Shown here: positions 36,439 through 47,165 of the stretch, one piece after another
Layout: every line of letters starts with the position of its first letter
Position numbering within the stretch: the stretch's first letter is position 1
Origin: Sphingomonas hengshuiensis
GTDB taxonomy: Bacteria; Pseudomonadota; Alphaproteobacteria; Sphingomonadales; Sphingomonadaceae
Assembly (NCBI RefSeq): GCF_000935025.1
Contig: NZ_CP010836.1
Span: forward strand, 434,001-498,000
Direction: 5' to 3'
Length of the DNA stretch: 64,000 nucleotides
Position numbers and translations under genes: made by a program
Notes under the pieces: generated by a model
Told to the model about the DNA's origin: nothing
Seen by the model: only the letters and a program-made list of their open reading frames with translations
Databases searched by the model: none

Positions 36439-36918
36439 GAAGCCAATCTATCGTTGAGCGCCATTTACAGCAACGTCCCACGCCGTGAGCTGTCGTTGGT
36501 TGGCAGCGTCAGCACGAAAGGAGCGCCGCCAATCCCGCTGCTGCGAATGTTGGATTAACCAGGGAGCATCCAGCACCGAATCCTCCCCCTGGCGGGGGAG
36601 GATTAGGATATAACTCATAACATATTGTTAATAATAGATAAAAATAGGCCCTCCGCTTGATTCGGACACCTCGCGCGCGCGCCGCCGGTTCGCCCCCAGC
36701 GACCACATACCTGAACCCGCATCGTAGAATTCATCACCCTGTGTAGGCAATGTTCGCCACGTTTGGGGCAGGTTCTGGACATGGCCCCCGACAATCCAAG
36801 CTGTCGCTTCCCGGCGGGCAAGTATCGGAGAACGACCGATCCCCAATCCACCGCCCTTTCCCTTGTTAGCGGTCCCATGCCGGTGCTAGGCCGTTGAACA
36901 CGGGCTTGGGGGAAAACG
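36439..36918. other. 480-bp gene-poor, lower-GC stretch
   Basis: No reading frame here has a believable start, composition or family pattern. It contains an 11-bp-stem hairpin at 36579-36604 (AATCCTCCCCC / GGGGGAGGATT) related in style to the palindromic repeats elsewhere, followed by an AT-rich run (TATTGTTAATAATAGATAAA, 36623-36642). Together with the flanking gene it forms an approximately 0.9-kb islet next to tRNA-Pro. Confidence 0.5.
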
Positions 36919-38274
36919 ATGCGCGACTTGTGGGCGGACACGCTACGTGCGTTGGGCGACGTACTCGGCCCGCACGGCCCCGCGGTGAATGCCGCGCAGA
37001 GCTTCGCGCCCGGCGACTATAGCATCCATTTCTTCCTCCAGCTCGCGATCATCCTGCTCGCCTGCCGAGTCGTCGGGTGGCTGGGGCAGAAGCTGCTCGG
37101 CCAGCCGCAGGTGGTGGGGGAGATGATCGCGGGGGTCGTGCTCGGCCCCTCGCTGCTCGGCCTCGCCTTCCCCGATCTTCAGGCGGCGATTTTCCCCAAG
37201 GAGACGCGCAGCGTGCTCTATGCCGGCGCGCAGCTCGGCGTGGGCATGTACATGTTCCTGGTCGGCACCACGCTCCAGCTCGACCATTTCCGCAGCAAGG
37301 GGCGCAGCGCCTTCGCCGTCTCGATGGCGGGCATCCTCGCGCCCTTCCTCGTCGCCGCGGCGATCACCCCCGCCTTGCTGCGGGTGCCGGGCCTGTTCGC
37401 CCCCGGCCTCTCGCAATCGAGCGCGACGTTGTTCCTGGGCGCCTGCATCGCGCTCACCGCCTTCCCGATGCTCGCCCGGATCATCAACGAGCGGGGCCTC
37501 GCCGGTACCGGGCTCGGCACGCTCTCGCTGACCGCAGGGGCGTTCGACGATGCCTGTTCGTGGTGCGTGCTGGCGGTGGTGCTGGCGACCTTTGGCGGGG
37601 GGCCGGGGATCGCGGTGCTCGCGATCGGCGGGGGCGTGCTGTATGCCGGGTTCCTGCTGGTCTTCGGGCGCCGCCTGCTCGCGCCGCTGGGGCGGCTGGT
37701 CGAGGCGCGGGGCGAGATGTCGAGCGGGGTGCTCGCAGTCACGATCATGCTGTTCTGCCTCTCCGCCTTCCTGATGGACGCGATCGGCATCCATGCGGTG
37801 TTCGGCGGCTTCCTGCTCGGCGCCGTGATGCCGCGCGGGCTGTTCGCGCAGGAGCTGAAGCGCAAGGTCGAGCCGTTGGCGGTGGTGCTGCTGCTGCCGA
37901 TGTTCTTCACTTATTCGGGGCTCAATACCCGGCTCGACATGGTCAATTCGGTGCCGCTGCTGCTGATCGCGCTCGGCATTCTCGTCGCGTCGATCCTCGC
38001 CAAGTTCGGCGCGTGCTGGGCGGCGGCGCGGCTGTCGGGGGCGGACAATCGCACTGCGCTGGGGATCGGCGCGCTGATGAACGCGCGCGGGCTGATGGAG
38101 CTGATCATCATCAATATCGGGCTGCAAAAGGGCGTGATCGGCCCGACGCTATTCTCGATCATGGTGCTGATGGCGATCGTCACCACGGTGATGGCGACCC
38201 CGCTGTTCGAGGTGGTCTATGGCCGCAAGGCCCGCGCCAGCGGCGAATTGCGCGCGGTGCCGGGCGCGGCCTGA
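36919..38274 (+). CDS. Cation:proton antiporter, CPA2 family
   Basis: A 451-residue inner-membrane Na+ or K+/H+ antiporter of the KefB/NapA type with about 12-13 hydrophobic segments. Seen motifs: LLGQPQVVGEMIAGVVLGPS, GVGMYMFLVGTTLQ, LTAGAFDDACSW (the paired acidic site of CPA2 is Asp-Asp here in FDD) and LMNARGLMELIIINIGL. There is no C-terminal regulatory (TrkA-N) domain. Single gene. Confidence 0.9.
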   Translation: MRDLWADTLRALGDVLGPHGPAVNAAQSFAPGDYSIHFFLQLAIILLACRVVGWLGQKLLGQPQVVGEMIAGVVLGPSLLGLAFPDLQAAIFPKETRSVLYAGAQLGVGMYMFLVGTTLQLDHFRSKGRSAFAVSMAGILAPFLVAAAITPALLRVPGLFAPGLSQSSATLFLGACIALTAFPMLARIINERGLAGTGLGTLSLTAGAFDDACSWCVLAVVLATFGGGPGIAVLAIGGGVLYAGFLLVFGRRLLAPLGRLVEARGEMSSGVLAVTIMLFCLSAFLMDAIGIHAVFGGFLLGAVMPRGLFAQELKRKVEPLAVVLLLPMFFTYSGLNTRLDMVNSVPLLLIALGILVASILAKFGACWAAARLSGADNRTALGIGALMNARGLMELIIINIGLQKGVIGPTLFSIMVLMAIVTTVMATPLFEVVYGRKARASGELRAVPGAA

Positions 38275-38292
38275 GCGCCGCTTACGCGCCCC

Positions 38293-39363
38293 TCACGCTG
38301 CCCCCAGCATGTTGCCATAGCCGATGATCACCGTGGCGAGGATCAGCAGCGCGACCCCGCCCCACACCATCGCCTTCACGCCGCCGGCGGCGCGGCGCCA
38401 TTCGCGAAAGGCAAAGCCCCAGAGCGTGCCGAAGATGATGATCGACGCCATGTGCAGCGTCCAGGACGAGAAGCCGAACTGGCCCATCTGGCTCTCGCCC
38501 ATCGTGTAGAAGAAGAACTGGAAATACCAGGCGGCACCCGCGACCGCGCAGAGCAGGAAATTGGCCAGCAGCGGGGTGCCGCCGGTCCCGCCCTCCGCGC
38601 CGCGGCCCAGCCACTGGCCCGCGCTGCGGTTCCTCGCGATCAGCCATGCGCACCACCCGGCATTGGTCAGCAGCCCGCCGAACATGACGAGGCACAGCAC
38701 GGGCAGCCCGGTCCATAGCGGCCCGGTGCCCGCCGCCGCCGACAGCGCCTTGATCGGCTCGCCCGCCGCCAGCCCGAAGGCGAAGCACGAGGACATGATG
38801 CCCGAGAAGACCGCGACGGCGATGCCCTTTTTGAAGTCGAACTCGGCGATCGCCTCGGCCTTTTCGGCGGAGGAGAGCGCGCGATCCTTGCGCGCGCCCG
38901 CCATCGCGACGACGACGATGCCCAGCAGCGTGACGAACAGCCCCAGGAAGATGATGTTGCCGCTGGTCGTGTCGAGCAGCTTCGCGCCGAAATCGCCCTG
39001 GAAGATCGGCGGGATCAGCGTCCCGAACACGGTACACAGCCCCAGCACCACCGCCATGCCGAGCGACAGCCCCAGATAGCGCATGGTGAGCCCATAGGTC
39101 AGCCCGCCAAACCCCCACAGCATCCCGAAGATCACCGGCCACACCAAAGTCGGCGTCGAGGCGCGGCCCAGCACGCCGAGCAGGTCGCGCGTCTGGATGC
39201 TCGCGAAGAACCACGGCGCGATCAGCCACGACACGATGCCGCCGGTCAGCCAGTAAATCTCCCAGTTCCAGCGCTTCACGCCCTTGTACGGCACATAGAA
39301 GCTGGCCGAGGCGAGCCCGCCGAGCCAGTGGAAGACGACACCGAGGAGCGGGTTGGGAGTCAT
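38293..39363 (-). CDS. rhaT: L-rhamnose/proton symporter RhaT
   Basis: Inner-membrane importer of L-rhamnose, 356 residues with about ten helices, close to the 344 of E. coli RhaT. MTPNPLLGVVFHWLGGLASA at the start, YVPYKGVKRWNWEIYWLTGG, LGMAVVLGLCTVFGTLIPP and SSCFAFGLAAGEPI fit the family. It is the last gene of a five-gene minus-strand unit for L-rhamnose breakdown, 14 bases after the lactonase gene, which supports the substrate. Confidence 0.93.
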   Translation of the reverse strand: MTPNPLLGVVFHWLGGLASASFYVPYKGVKRWNWEIYWLTGGIVSWLIAPWFFASIQTRDLLGVLGRASTPTLVWPVIFGMLWGFGGLTYGLTMRYLGLSLGMAVVLGLCTVFGTLIPPIFQGDFGAKLLDTTSGNIIFLGLFVTLLGIVVVAMAGARKDRALSSAEKAEAIAEFDFKKGIAVAVFSGIMSSCFAFGLAAGEPIKALSAAAGTGPLWTGLPVLCLVMFGGLLTNAGWCAWLIARNRSAGQWLGRGAEGGTGGTPLLANFLLCAVAGAAWYFQFFFYTMGESQMGQFGFSSWTLHMASIIIFGTLWGFAFREWRRAAGGVKAMVWGGVALLILATVIIGYGNMLGAA

Positions 39364-39377
39364 TGCGGTGTGGTTCC

Positions 39378-40304
39378 TTAAACCGGCAGGCCGAGGCGGT
39401 AGATGCGGTTGGCGTTGCGGGCGAACAGCGCGCGGCGCTCGTCCTCGCTGAAATCGGCGATCGCGTCGGCAAGGAAGTCCAGCGTCGTATCGAAATCGCC
39501 GAACAGCCGGTCGGTGGGGAAATTGCCCGCGAGCATCGCGCGGTCGGTGCCGAACAGGTCGATCGTCGCCAGCACGCGGTCGCGGATCGCGGCTGCGTCG
39601 AGCGGGTGGAAGGCGAAGCCCATCCCCGACAGCTTGACCGAAACATTGGGCAGCGCGGCGAGCGCGGCCATGCCGTCGCGCCATTCGGCGACGCCCGCCG
39701 CGCCGGGATCGACCCCCATGCCGCCATGGTTGACGATCACCGGCGTCTCGGGATGCCGCGCGATCAGCCGGGCGAGGCCGGGGAACTGGCCGGGATAGGC
39801 CTGGAGGTCGAATGACAATCCGTGCCGCCCCAGCGCCGCAAAGCCGCGCGCCCAGGCCGCGTCGCCGGTCACGTCGCGCGCGCTATAGGTGCGCCGGGGG
39901 TCGGCATGCCAGTTGACGATATGGCGGATGCCGCGGACGCAGCGCCGCCGCGCATGCTGCGCGAGCAGCGTCTCGACCTCGGGATCGTCGAGTGCGGCGA
40001 AGGCGATGATCGCGTTGGGCATCCCCTCGGCATCGGCGATGCCCTGGAGCCAGTCGGTCTCGTCCAGCGCGTGCGCGGGGTCGGCGCCGGCATCGACATG
40101 GACGATGCCGACGACGTTCCACGGCGCCGATTCGGCGCGATAGTCGGCAAGGCCATAATCATGCGCGATCGGCTCGACGCTGCCATTGGGCCCGTCGGAC
40201 GCAAAGGGCGGGGTCAGCCACGGATAGCGCAGCCGCCCCAGTTCCCAGAGATGCACATGCGCGTCGATGAACGGCAGGTCGCTCAACACGATATCCTCTT
40301 CCAT
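39378..40304 (-). CDS. L-rhamnono-1,4-lactonase (amidohydrolase family)
   Basis: Predicted to open L-rhamnono-gamma-lactone to L-rhamnonate (LRA2 step). It has 308 residues of the COG3618 amidohydrolase group: IDAHVHLWELGRLRYPWLTP carries the HxH, VNWHADPR a further ligand, VIVNHGGMG and the late MLAGNFPTDRLFGDF the remaining His/Asp region. Related enzymes act on L-fuconolactone; the rhmD/rhaT context decides for rhamnose. Confidence 0.85.
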   Translation of the reverse strand: MEEDIVLSDLPFIDAHVHLWELGRLRYPWLTPPFASDGPNGSVEPIAHDYGLADYRAESAPWNVVGIVHVDAGADPAHALDETDWLQGIADAEGMPNAIIAFAALDDPEVETLLAQHARRRCVRGIRHIVNWHADPRRTYSARDVTGDAAWARGFAALGRHGLSFDLQAYPGQFPGLARLIARHPETPVIVNHGGMGVDPGAAGVAEWRDGMAALAALPNVSVKLSGMGFAFHPLDAAAIRDRVLATIDLFGTDRAMLAGNFPTDRLFGDFDTTLDFLADAIADFSEDERRALFARNANRIYRLGLPV

Positions 40305-40429
40305 GGCCCCGTTCGGGATTTCCGCACGGGAGATGCCCGAGCCTTATTTCTCGCCGTCTATTTCTCACCGTGGGTAAACCGCTCCGATGGCCCCGGCTGT
40401 TGCCGGTGGCGGGTGCGACCCCGAGGGGT

Positions 40430-41175
<746 letters not shown>

Positions 41176-41179
<4 letters not shown>

Positions 41180-42039
41180 TCGGCGCCGTCCAGGCTGAAG
41201 GCGACCACGGTCTGGCGCTGTTCGCCCAGCCCGGTGACGCCCAAATGCATCTGGTCGCCGGGCTTCAGGAAGATCTTGTCGGGCTTCTGCCCCTCACCGA
41301 CGCCCGGCGGGGTGCCGGTGATCAGCAGGTCGCCGGGATGCAGCGTGAGGAAACGGCTCATATAGGCGATGCATTCGGCGACCGGGAAGATCATCGTCGC
41401 GGTATTGCCGGTCTGCATCCGCTTGCCGTTGAGGTCGAGGAACATGTCCAGCGCCTGGCAATCGGGCACGTCGTCGCTGGTCACCAGCCACGGGCCGGTC
41501 GGGCCGAACGTGTCGCATCCCTTGCCCTTGTCCCACTGGCTGCCCAGTTCCTTCTGGAACGCGCGCTCGGACACGTCGTTGACGAGGACATAGCCCGCGA
41601 CATGGTCGAGCGCGTCTTCCTGCGAGACATAGCGGCACGTCTTGCCGATCACGATGCCCAGCTCGACTTCCCAGTCGGTCTTCTCGGCGCCCTGCGGGAT
41701 CATCACCGGATCGTTCGGGCCGGTCAGGCACGAGATCGCCTTGGTGAAGAAAATCGGCTCGGCGGGGGGCTCGAGCCCCGCTTCCTTGGCGTGATCGGCA
41801 TAGTTGAGCCCGATCGCGAGGAACTTGCCGATCCCCGCGACCGGCACGCCATAGCGGAAATCGCCCTCGACCAGCGGCAGCGTCGCCGGGTCGATGGCCT
41901 TGAGCCGCGCCAGCCCCTCGGGGGTGACTTCGGCGGGGGTGATGTCGCTGACGACGCCCGACAGGTCGCGCAGCGCGCCATCGGCGTCGATCATCCCGGG
42001 CTTTTCGGCGCCGCGGGGACCAAAACGGCAGAGTTTCAT
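41176..42039 (-). CDS. 2,4-diketo-3-deoxy-L-rhamnonate hydrolase (FAH family)
   Basis: Cleaves 2,4-diketo-3-deoxy-L-rhamnonate to pyruvate and L-lactate (LRA6 role). It has 287 residues of fumarylacetoacetate hydrolase fold: IGLNYADHAKEAG, PIFFTKAISCLTGPND, EVELGIVIGK (metal Glu pair), GYVLVNDVSERAFQ, KGCDTFGPTGPWLV and LLITGTPPGVG. It starts MKLCRFGPRG at 42039, preceded by a Shine-Dalgarno (AGGAAAGCCTCCCC). It lies 14 bases after rhmD. The L-lactate product explains lldD in the divergent unit. Confidence 0.9.
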
Positions 42040-42053
42040 GGGGGAGGCTTTCC

Positions 42054-43241
42054 TCAGTGGGTATAGGGGCGGTGAAGGGCGATGTCGCGGTTCAGCTCGA
42101 CGCCGAAGCCGGGCTTGTCGAGCGCGGAGGTGCGCATCCGGCCGTTCTGCGGCACGGGCTCGCCCAGCAATTGCGGCGCGAACATCGGCACGACTTCGGT
42201 CGGCCCGGGATGCATCATCAGGAATTCGGCGAACGGCGAATTGTGGCGCGTCACCACGAAATGATAGCTGTACACCGACGAGCCATGCGGCACGACCAGC
42301 TTGCCCGCGGCATCGGCCAGCGCCGAGATCTTGAGCAATTCGGTCACCCCGCCGCACCAGCCGACATCGGGCTGGATGATGTCGCAGCAATCCATTTCGA
42401 GCAGCATGCGAAAGCCCCAGCGCGTCGCCTCATGCTCGCCGGTGGTGACCAGCATCCCCTTGGGCACGTTGCGCTTCAGCTCGGCATAGCCCCAATAATC
42501 GTCGGGGCTGATCGCCTCCTCGATCCACTTCAGGCCGCATTCGTTCCAGGCGCGCGTGGCGAGCTTGGTCGCATAGTTGACGTCGAGCGCCATCCAGCAA
42601 TCATACATCAGCCAGAAATCGTCGCCGCATTTGGCGCGCATGTCGGCGAGCAGCGCGATATTCTTGTGCATCCCCTCCTCGCCCTCGGCGGGGCCGTGGT
42701 GGAGCGGCAACTTGCCGCCGATAAAGCCCAGTTCCTTGGCCACGTCGGGCCGCGCGCCGGTGGCGTAGAATTGCAACTCGTCGCGCACCGCGCCGCCCAG
42801 CAACTGATAGACCGGCTCGTCGCGCAGCTTGCCGAGCAAATCCCACAGCGCGAGGTCGACGCCCGAGATCGCGTTCACGACCAGCCCCTTGCGGCCATAA
42901 TATTGGGTCGAGAAGAACATCTGGTCCCAGATCTTCTCATAGTCGGTCGGGCTGCGACCCTCGAGGAAGCGGGCAAGGTGCTTCTCGACGATGTAGCAGG
43001 CGGGCTCGCCCCCGGTCGTCACGGCAAAGCCGATCGTCCCGTCCTCGGCCTCGATCTCGACCACCAGCGTGCCCAGCACGTTGATCCCGAAGCTTTGCCG
43101 CGACTGCCGGTATTCGGGGTATTTCGCCATCGGCGTGGCGATATGGTCGTCGATCCAATGGCCTTCGCCCTGGTCGTGATAATCGGCGCCGCCCCCGCGC
43201 ACGGTGAAGGCACGGACATGCTTGATACGCGATAAGGTCAC
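42054..43241 (-). CDS. rhmD: L-rhamnonate dehydratase RhmD
   Basis: Enolase-superfamily enzyme that dehydrates L-rhamnonate to 2-keto-3-deoxy-L-rhamnonate. From GTG 43241 it has 395 residues aligning end to end with E. coli Rhm[103 protein letters not shown] and [12 protein letters not shown]. The GTG has GCGGAG seven bases upstream and matches the family start. An in-frame ATG at 43286 would add 15 residues and lacks a Shine-Dalgarno. First gene of the minus-strand rhamnose unit. Confidence 0.95.
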   Translation of the reverse strand: MTLSRIKHVRAFTVRGGGADYHDQGEGHWIDDHIATPMAKYPEYRQSRQSFGINVLGTLVVEIEAEDGTIGFAVTTGGEPACYIVEKHLARFLEGRSPTDYEKIWDQMFFSTQYYGRKGLVVNAISGVDLALWDLLGKLRDEPVYQLLGGAVRDELQFYATGARPDVAKELGFIGGKLPLHHGPAEGEEGMHKNIALLADMRAKCGDDFWLMYDCWMALDVNYATKLATRAWNECGLKWIEEAISPDDYWGYAELKRNVPKGMLVTTGEHEATRWGFRMLLEMDCCDIIQPDVGWCGGVTELLKISALADAAGKLVVPHGSSVYSYHFVVTRHNSPFAEFLMMHPGPTEVVPMFAPQLLGEPVPQNGRMRTSALDKPGFGVELNRDIALHRPYTH

Positions 43242-43361
43242 GATGCGGCTCCGCTGCGGAAAAGGATATTCGGGCAGTTCCAACATGTGGTACGCCGTGT
43301 CGCGCGGGTCCGCGCTGGGGTCTGGGCGATCAGCATCCTCTGGCTTGCCTTCGTTCTAGTT

Positions 43362-43372
43362 CCATATTATGG
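43362..43372. promoter_or_regulatory. Candidate operator in the rhmD-iclR intergenic region
   Basis: CCATATTATGG is a perfect odd-centred palindrome flanked by TT and GAA, 16 bases before the IclR gene. It overlaps TATTAT (43365-43370), a plausible -10. A site here could let the IclR protein control itself and the divergent rhmD unit. Binding is inferred from position only. Confidence 0.4.
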
Positions 43373-43388
43373 GAAAGAATGTTATTAG

Positions 43389-44213
43389 ATGAGAAACGCC
43401 ACGTCAAATGCTGATTACGCGGAAGCTCCGGCGGACGTCGTCACAAAGTCCCCGGCGGGCAGCCAGACGCTGTTGCGGGGGCTCGATGTGATCGAGGCCG
43501 TCGTCGACGGACCGATTCCGCTGGCCCAGCTCGCCGAGCGGCTGGGGCTGACGCGCTCGACCACGCATCGGCTGGCGACCGCGCTGATCGACCGGCAGTA
43601 TCTGACCTTCACGCCGCGCACCGGCTATCATTTCGGGCCGAAGCTGCTCGAACTCGGCTTCCGCGCGCAGCAGCAGACCGACGTCGTCCAGGTCGCCCGC
43701 GCGCATCTGGAGGCGCTCGCCGCCGCGACCGAGGATACCGTGCATCTCGGCGTGCGCGACGGCGATCGCGCGCTCTATCTCGACAAGATTCCGGGCCGCC
43801 GCCGCGTCGAGATCAGCAGCCGGGTCGGCGATCGCCACCCGCTGACCTCGACCGGGCTGGGCAAGGCGCTGCTGCTCGACGAGCCGCCCGCGCGCTGGGG
43901 CGCGCTGTTCGACGCGGACCATGAAGCGGGCGCCCAGCGCGTCGACTTCGCGCGCTGGGAGGATCGGATGCGCGGCTATGTCGAACAGGGCCGCAGCTAC
44001 GACCTTGAGGAGAATGAGGACCTGATCCGCTGTGTCGCGGCACCGATTCGCGGCGCGGACGGGCGGATCGTCGCGGCGATCAGCGTGTCGAGCGCGGCGC
44101 AATATATGGCGGACGAACGCATGGCGGCGCTGTCCGCCGAGGTGCGCGGCACCGCGGACGCGGTCAGCCACGATCTGGGCTGGTCGGGCCGCGCGGGCCC
44201 GCCGGGAAAATAG
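43389..44213 (+). CDS. IclR-family transcriptional regulator of the rhamnose locus
   Basis: A 274-residue regulator. The winged helix-turn-helix covers about 25-90 (LLRGLDVIEAVVDGPIPLAQ, LGLTRSTTHRLATALIDRQY), followed by the IclR effector domain (VHLGVRDGDRALYLDKIPGR, LTSTGLGKALLL, CVAAPIRGADGRIVAAISVS). It is divergent from rhmD and 20 bases upstream of the L-rhamnose dehydrogenase gene, so it is very likely the local regulator. The effector, probably a pathway intermediate, is not readable. Confidence 0.9.
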   Translation: MRNATSNADYAEAPADVVTKSPAGSQTLLRGLDVIEAVVDGPIPLAQLAERLGLTRSTTHRLATALIDRQYLTFTPRTGYHFGPKLLELGFRAQQQTDVVQVARAHLEALAAATEDTVHLGVRDGDRALYLDKIPGRRRVEISSRVGDRHPLTSTGLGKALLLDEPPARWGALFDADHEAGAQRVDFARWEDRMRGYVEQGRSYDLEENEDLIRCVAAPIRGADGRIVAAISVSSAAQYMADERMAALSAEVRGTADAVSHDLGWSGRAGPPGK

Positions 44214-44233
44214 GCTGGAGGAGAGCAAGGCCC

Positions 44234-44998
44234 GTGCAGTTGTTGGAAGGTAAGACCGTGCTGATCACCGGCGCGTCGGCAGGGATCGGCCGCGCCGCGG
44301 CGATCGGTGCCGCGCGCCATGGCGCCGACGTGGCGATCAACTATCTGCGCGAGGACGCGGCCGCCGCGTCGTGCGTCGCGGAGATCGAGGCGCTGGGCCG
44401 CCGCGCGATCGCGGTGAAGGGCGACGTCTCCGATCCCGCCACCGCCGCCGATTTCGTCGCGCGCGCAGTCGATGCGCTGGGCCGCGTCGACGTGTTCGTC
44501 AACAACGCCGGAATCTGCCCGTTCCACGCCTTTCTCGACATGCCGGTCGAGACGTTCGAGCGGACGATGCGCGTCAACCTGCACGGCGCCTATTACATGG
44601 TCCAGGCCGCCGCCAACCAGATGGTGCGCCAGGGGCAGGGCGGGGCGATCGTCGCGGTCTCGTCGATCTCGGCGCTCGTTGGCGGCGAGTTTCAGACCCA
44701 CTACACACCGACCAAGGCGGGGGTGCATTCGCTGATGCAGTCGGCGGCGATCGCGCTGGGCAAGCACGGCATCCGCTGCAATTCGGTGCTGCCTGGCACG
44801 ATCCTGACCGAAATCAACAGGGACGATCTGGCCGATCCCGCGAAGCGCGAGCGCATGGCCGCGCGCATCCCGCTGGGCCGGCTGGGCGAGCCCGACGATC
44901 TGGCGGGGCCGATCGTCTTCCTCGCCTCCGATCTTGCCAGATACGTCACCGGCGCGGCGCTGCTCGTCGACGGCGGCGCTTTCGTGAACCTGCAATAA
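44234..44998 (+). CDS. L-rhamnose 1-dehydrogenase (SDR)
   Basis: Oxidises L-rhamnose to L-rhamnono-lactone (LRA1 role). It has 254 residues. [20 protein letters not shown] is the cofactor loop, [36 protein letters not shown] (catalytic Ser, Tyr, Lys) and the ending [20 protein letters not shown] match characterised L-rhamnose dehydrogenases such as that of Azotobacter. It starts at GTG 44234 after GGAGGAGAGCAAGG. Its stop overlaps the lldD start by one base. Confidence 0.92.
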   Translation: MQLLEGKTVLITGASAGIGRAAAIGAARHGADVAINYLREDAAAASCVAEIEALGRRAIAVKGDVSDPATAADFVARAVDALGRVDVFVNNAGICPFHAFLDMPVETFERTMRVNLHGAYYMVQAAANQMVRQGQGGAIVAVSSISALVGGEFQTHYTPTKAGVHSLMQSAAIALGKHGIRCNSVLPGTILTEINRDDLADPAKRERMAARIPLGRLGEPDDLAGPIVFLASDLARYVTGAALLVDGGAFVNLQ

Positions 44999-46161
44999 TG
45001 GGCGTGATCGCATCGACGCTCGATTTTCGCGAGCATGCCCGCCGGCGCCTGCCGCCCTTCCTGTTCGAATATATCGACGGCGGCTCCTATGCCGAGACGA
45101 CGCTGCGGCGGAACACCGCCGATCTGGAGGGCATCGCGCTGCGCCAGCGGGTGCTGCGCGATGTCGGCACGCTCGATCTTTCGACCGAACTGTTCGGGCA
45201 TCGCATGGCGTTGCCCGTCGCGCTCGCGCCGATCGGGCTGGCGGGGATGACCGCGCGGCGCGGCGAGGTTCAGGCGGCACGCGCGGCGGAGGCGGCGGGG
45301 GTCCCGTTCTGCCTGTCCACCGTGTCGGCCTGCCCGATCGACGAAGTCCGCAGGGGCACCACTGCGCCGTTCTGGTTCCAGCTCTATATGATCCGCGACC
45401 GCGGCTTCATGCAGGAGCTGCTCGCGCAGGCAAAGGCGGCGCAGTGTTCGGCGCTGGTGTTCACCGTCGACATGCCGGTGCCCGGATCGCGCTACCGCGA
45501 CTATCGCTCGGGGCTTGCGGGGGCGTCGGGCTGGACCGGCTCGCTGCGCCGGACGTGGCAGGCGATCCAGCATCCCGGCTGGGCCTGGGACGTCGGGCTG
45601 CATGGTCGCCCGCACCAGCTCGGCAATGTCGCGCCGGTGCTCGGCAAGGGCTCGGGGCTCGAGGATTTCCTCGGCTGGATGCGCAACAATTTCGATCCGA
45701 CCGTCACCTGGCGCGACCTCGACTTCATCCGCGCGCATTGGGACGGCCCGATGCTCATCAAGGGGATTTTGGACCCCGAGGACGCGCGCGAAGCCGCCGC
45801 ACTGGGCGCCGACGGCATCGTCGTGTCCAACCATGGCGGGCGCCAGCTCGACGGCGTACCCTCGACCGCAACCGCGCTTCCCCCGATCGTCGAGGCGTGC
45901 GGCGACCGGCTGACCGTGCTGGTCGATGGCGGGGTGCGCACCGGGCTCGACGTGGTGCGGATGCTCGCGCTGGGCGCCAAGGGCGTGCTGCTGGGCCGCG
46001 CCTGGGCGTTCGCGCTGGCGGCAGGCGGGCAGGCGGGCGTCGCGCGGATGCTGGAACTGATCGCCGCCGAGATGCGCGTCGCAATGGCGCTCACCGGCAC
46101 CACGACGATCGCGCAGATCAGCCGCGACATCCTGGTCGAGCGGACCGCGCCGCCGCGCTGA
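44998..46161 (+). CDS. lldD: FMN-dependent L-lactate dehydrogenase LldD
   Basis: Membrane-associated flavoprotein that oxidises L-lactate to pyruvate. It has 387 residues of the alpha-hydroxyacid oxidase family: [50 protein letters not shown] with the catalytic His, and [20 protein letters not shown] (FMN phosphate site). In this operon it consumes the L-lactate released by the diketo-deoxyrhamnonate hydrolase, so rhamnose yields two pyruvates. Confidence 0.93.
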   Translation: MGVIASTLDFREHARRRLPPFLFEYIDGGSYAETTLRRNTADLEGIALRQRVLRDVGTLDLSTELFGHRMALPVALAPIGLAGMTARRGEVQAARAAEAAGVPFCLSTVSACPIDEVRRGTTAPFWFQLYMIRDRGFMQELLAQAKAAQCSALVFTVDMPVPGSRYRDYRSGLAGASGWTGSLRRTWQAIQHPGWAWDVGLHGRPHQLGNVAPVLGKGSGLEDFLGWMRNNFDPTVTWRDLDFIRAHWDGPMLIKGILDPEDAREAAALGADGIVVSNHGGRQLDGVPSTATALPPIVEACGDRLTVLVDGGVRTGLDVVRMLALGAKGVLLGRAWAFALAAGGQAGVARMLELIAAEMRVAMALTGTTTIAQISRDILVERTAPPR

Positions 46162-46195
46162 ATACAGCGTGGCGGTGGCCGCCCGGCAAAGCGAG

Positions 46196-47092
46196 TCACG
46201 CGTCAAGCCGCCCAGACGGCGCTTCCTGCGACTTCCACTTGACCGGGATGCGCAGATAGGTGACGCCATTGGCTTCCGCCTCGTCAAAATGACCGGCGCG
46301 AATATTGACCTGGATCGATGGCAGCAGCAGCTTGGGCACCGATAGCCCGGCGTCGCGCTGCTCGCGCATCGCGACGAACTCGTCCTCGCGCACGCCGTCA
46401 TGGACATGCACGCTTGCGCGACGTTGCTCGCCAACCGTCGTCTCCCAGCGATATTCGTCTCGTCCCGGTGCCTTATAATCGTGGCACAGGAACAGGCGTG
46501 TCTCGTCGGGCAGCGACAACAGGCGGCGAATCGACCGGTAGAGCGTCCGGGCATCGCCGCCGGGGAAGTCGGCGCGCGCGGTGCCATAATCGGGCATGAA
46601 CAGCGTATCCCCGACAAAGGCCGCATCGCCGATCCGGTAGGCGATGTCCGCCGGCGTGTGGCCGGGAACGTGCATCACCTCCACTTCCAGCGCGCCGATG
46701 GGAAAACGGTCGCCGTCCTCGAACAGGCGATCAAAGTCCGAGCCATCGGTTTTCAGGTCGTCCATGGCAAAGACGGGGCGGAAGATCTTCTGCACGGCGC
46801 GGATATGCGCGCCGATCCCGATCCATGCGCCGGTGCGGGCCTTGATGAAGGGCGCCGCCGACAGGTGATCGGCATGGGCGTGCGTCTCCAGCACCATCGC
46901 TATGTCCCAATGCTGCTCCCGAGCGAACAGGACGATTCGCTCGGCGGATCGGATGTCGGCAACGCCGCTCGCCAGGTCGAAGTCCAGGACCGGGTCGATC
47001 ACCGCCGCGGTGCGCGTGGCGGGGTCCCCGATGAGGTAGCTTATCGTGTTGGTCGGCTCGTCGAAAAACGCCTGGATAAAGGGTCGTGTCAT
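46196..47092 (-). CDS. Persulfide dioxygenase-like metallo-hydrolase (Blh type)
   Basis: A 298-residue metallo-beta-lactamase-fold protein resembling Blh/ETHE1-type sulfur dioxygenases, which oxidise glutathione persulfide to sulfite. The metal motif is ETHAHADHLSAAP, with HVPGHTPADIAY, FVGDTLFMPDYGTARADFPG and LCHDYKAPGR. The DYGTARADFPGGDA segment is typical of the persulfide dioxygenase group. It is divergent from bigR, with a shared operator between them. Confidence 0.9.
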   Translation of the reverse strand: MTRPFIQAFFDEPTNTISYLIGDPATRTAAVIDPVLDFDLASGVADIRSAERIVLFAREQHWDIAMVLETHAHADHLSAAPFIKARTGAWIGIGAHIRAVQKIFRPVFAMDDLKTDGSDFDRLFEDGDRFPIGALEVEVMHVPGHTPADIAYRIGDAAFVGDTLFMPDYGTARADFPGGDARTLYRSIRRLLSLPDETRLFLCHDYKAPGRDEYRWETTVGEQRRASVHVHDGVREDEFVAMREQRDAGLSVPKLLLPSIQVNIRAGHFDEAEANGVTYLRIPVKWKSQEAPSGRLDA

Positions 47093-47111
47093 GGTCGTGC
47101 TCCATTTCGCT

Positions 47112-47146
47112 ATTGCCTATATATTAGCACATGCTATATAAGCAAT
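47112..47146. promoter_or_regulatory. BigR-type operator
   Basis: An AT-rich dyad in the 73-bp gap between the dioxygenase and bigR: ATTGC (47112-47116) and GCAAT (47142-47146) enclose TAGCA-CA-TGCTA (47125-47136) and TATATA-like flanks. AT-rich palindromes of this kind are the known targets of BigR/SqrR. It would cover both divergent promoters. Confidence 0.65.
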
Positions 47147-47165
47147 ATCTAATGGAGAAACAGCG

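Noticed and set aside
35832..36918. tRNA-Pro as an integration site with a duplicated attachment core
   Set aside because: I found no second copy of the tRNA 3' end and no integrase in the window.
36615..36941. A 108-codon minus-strand open frame before the antiporter
   Set aside because: No Shine-Dalgarno, no family pattern, crosses an AT-rich patch and overlaps the antiporter start.
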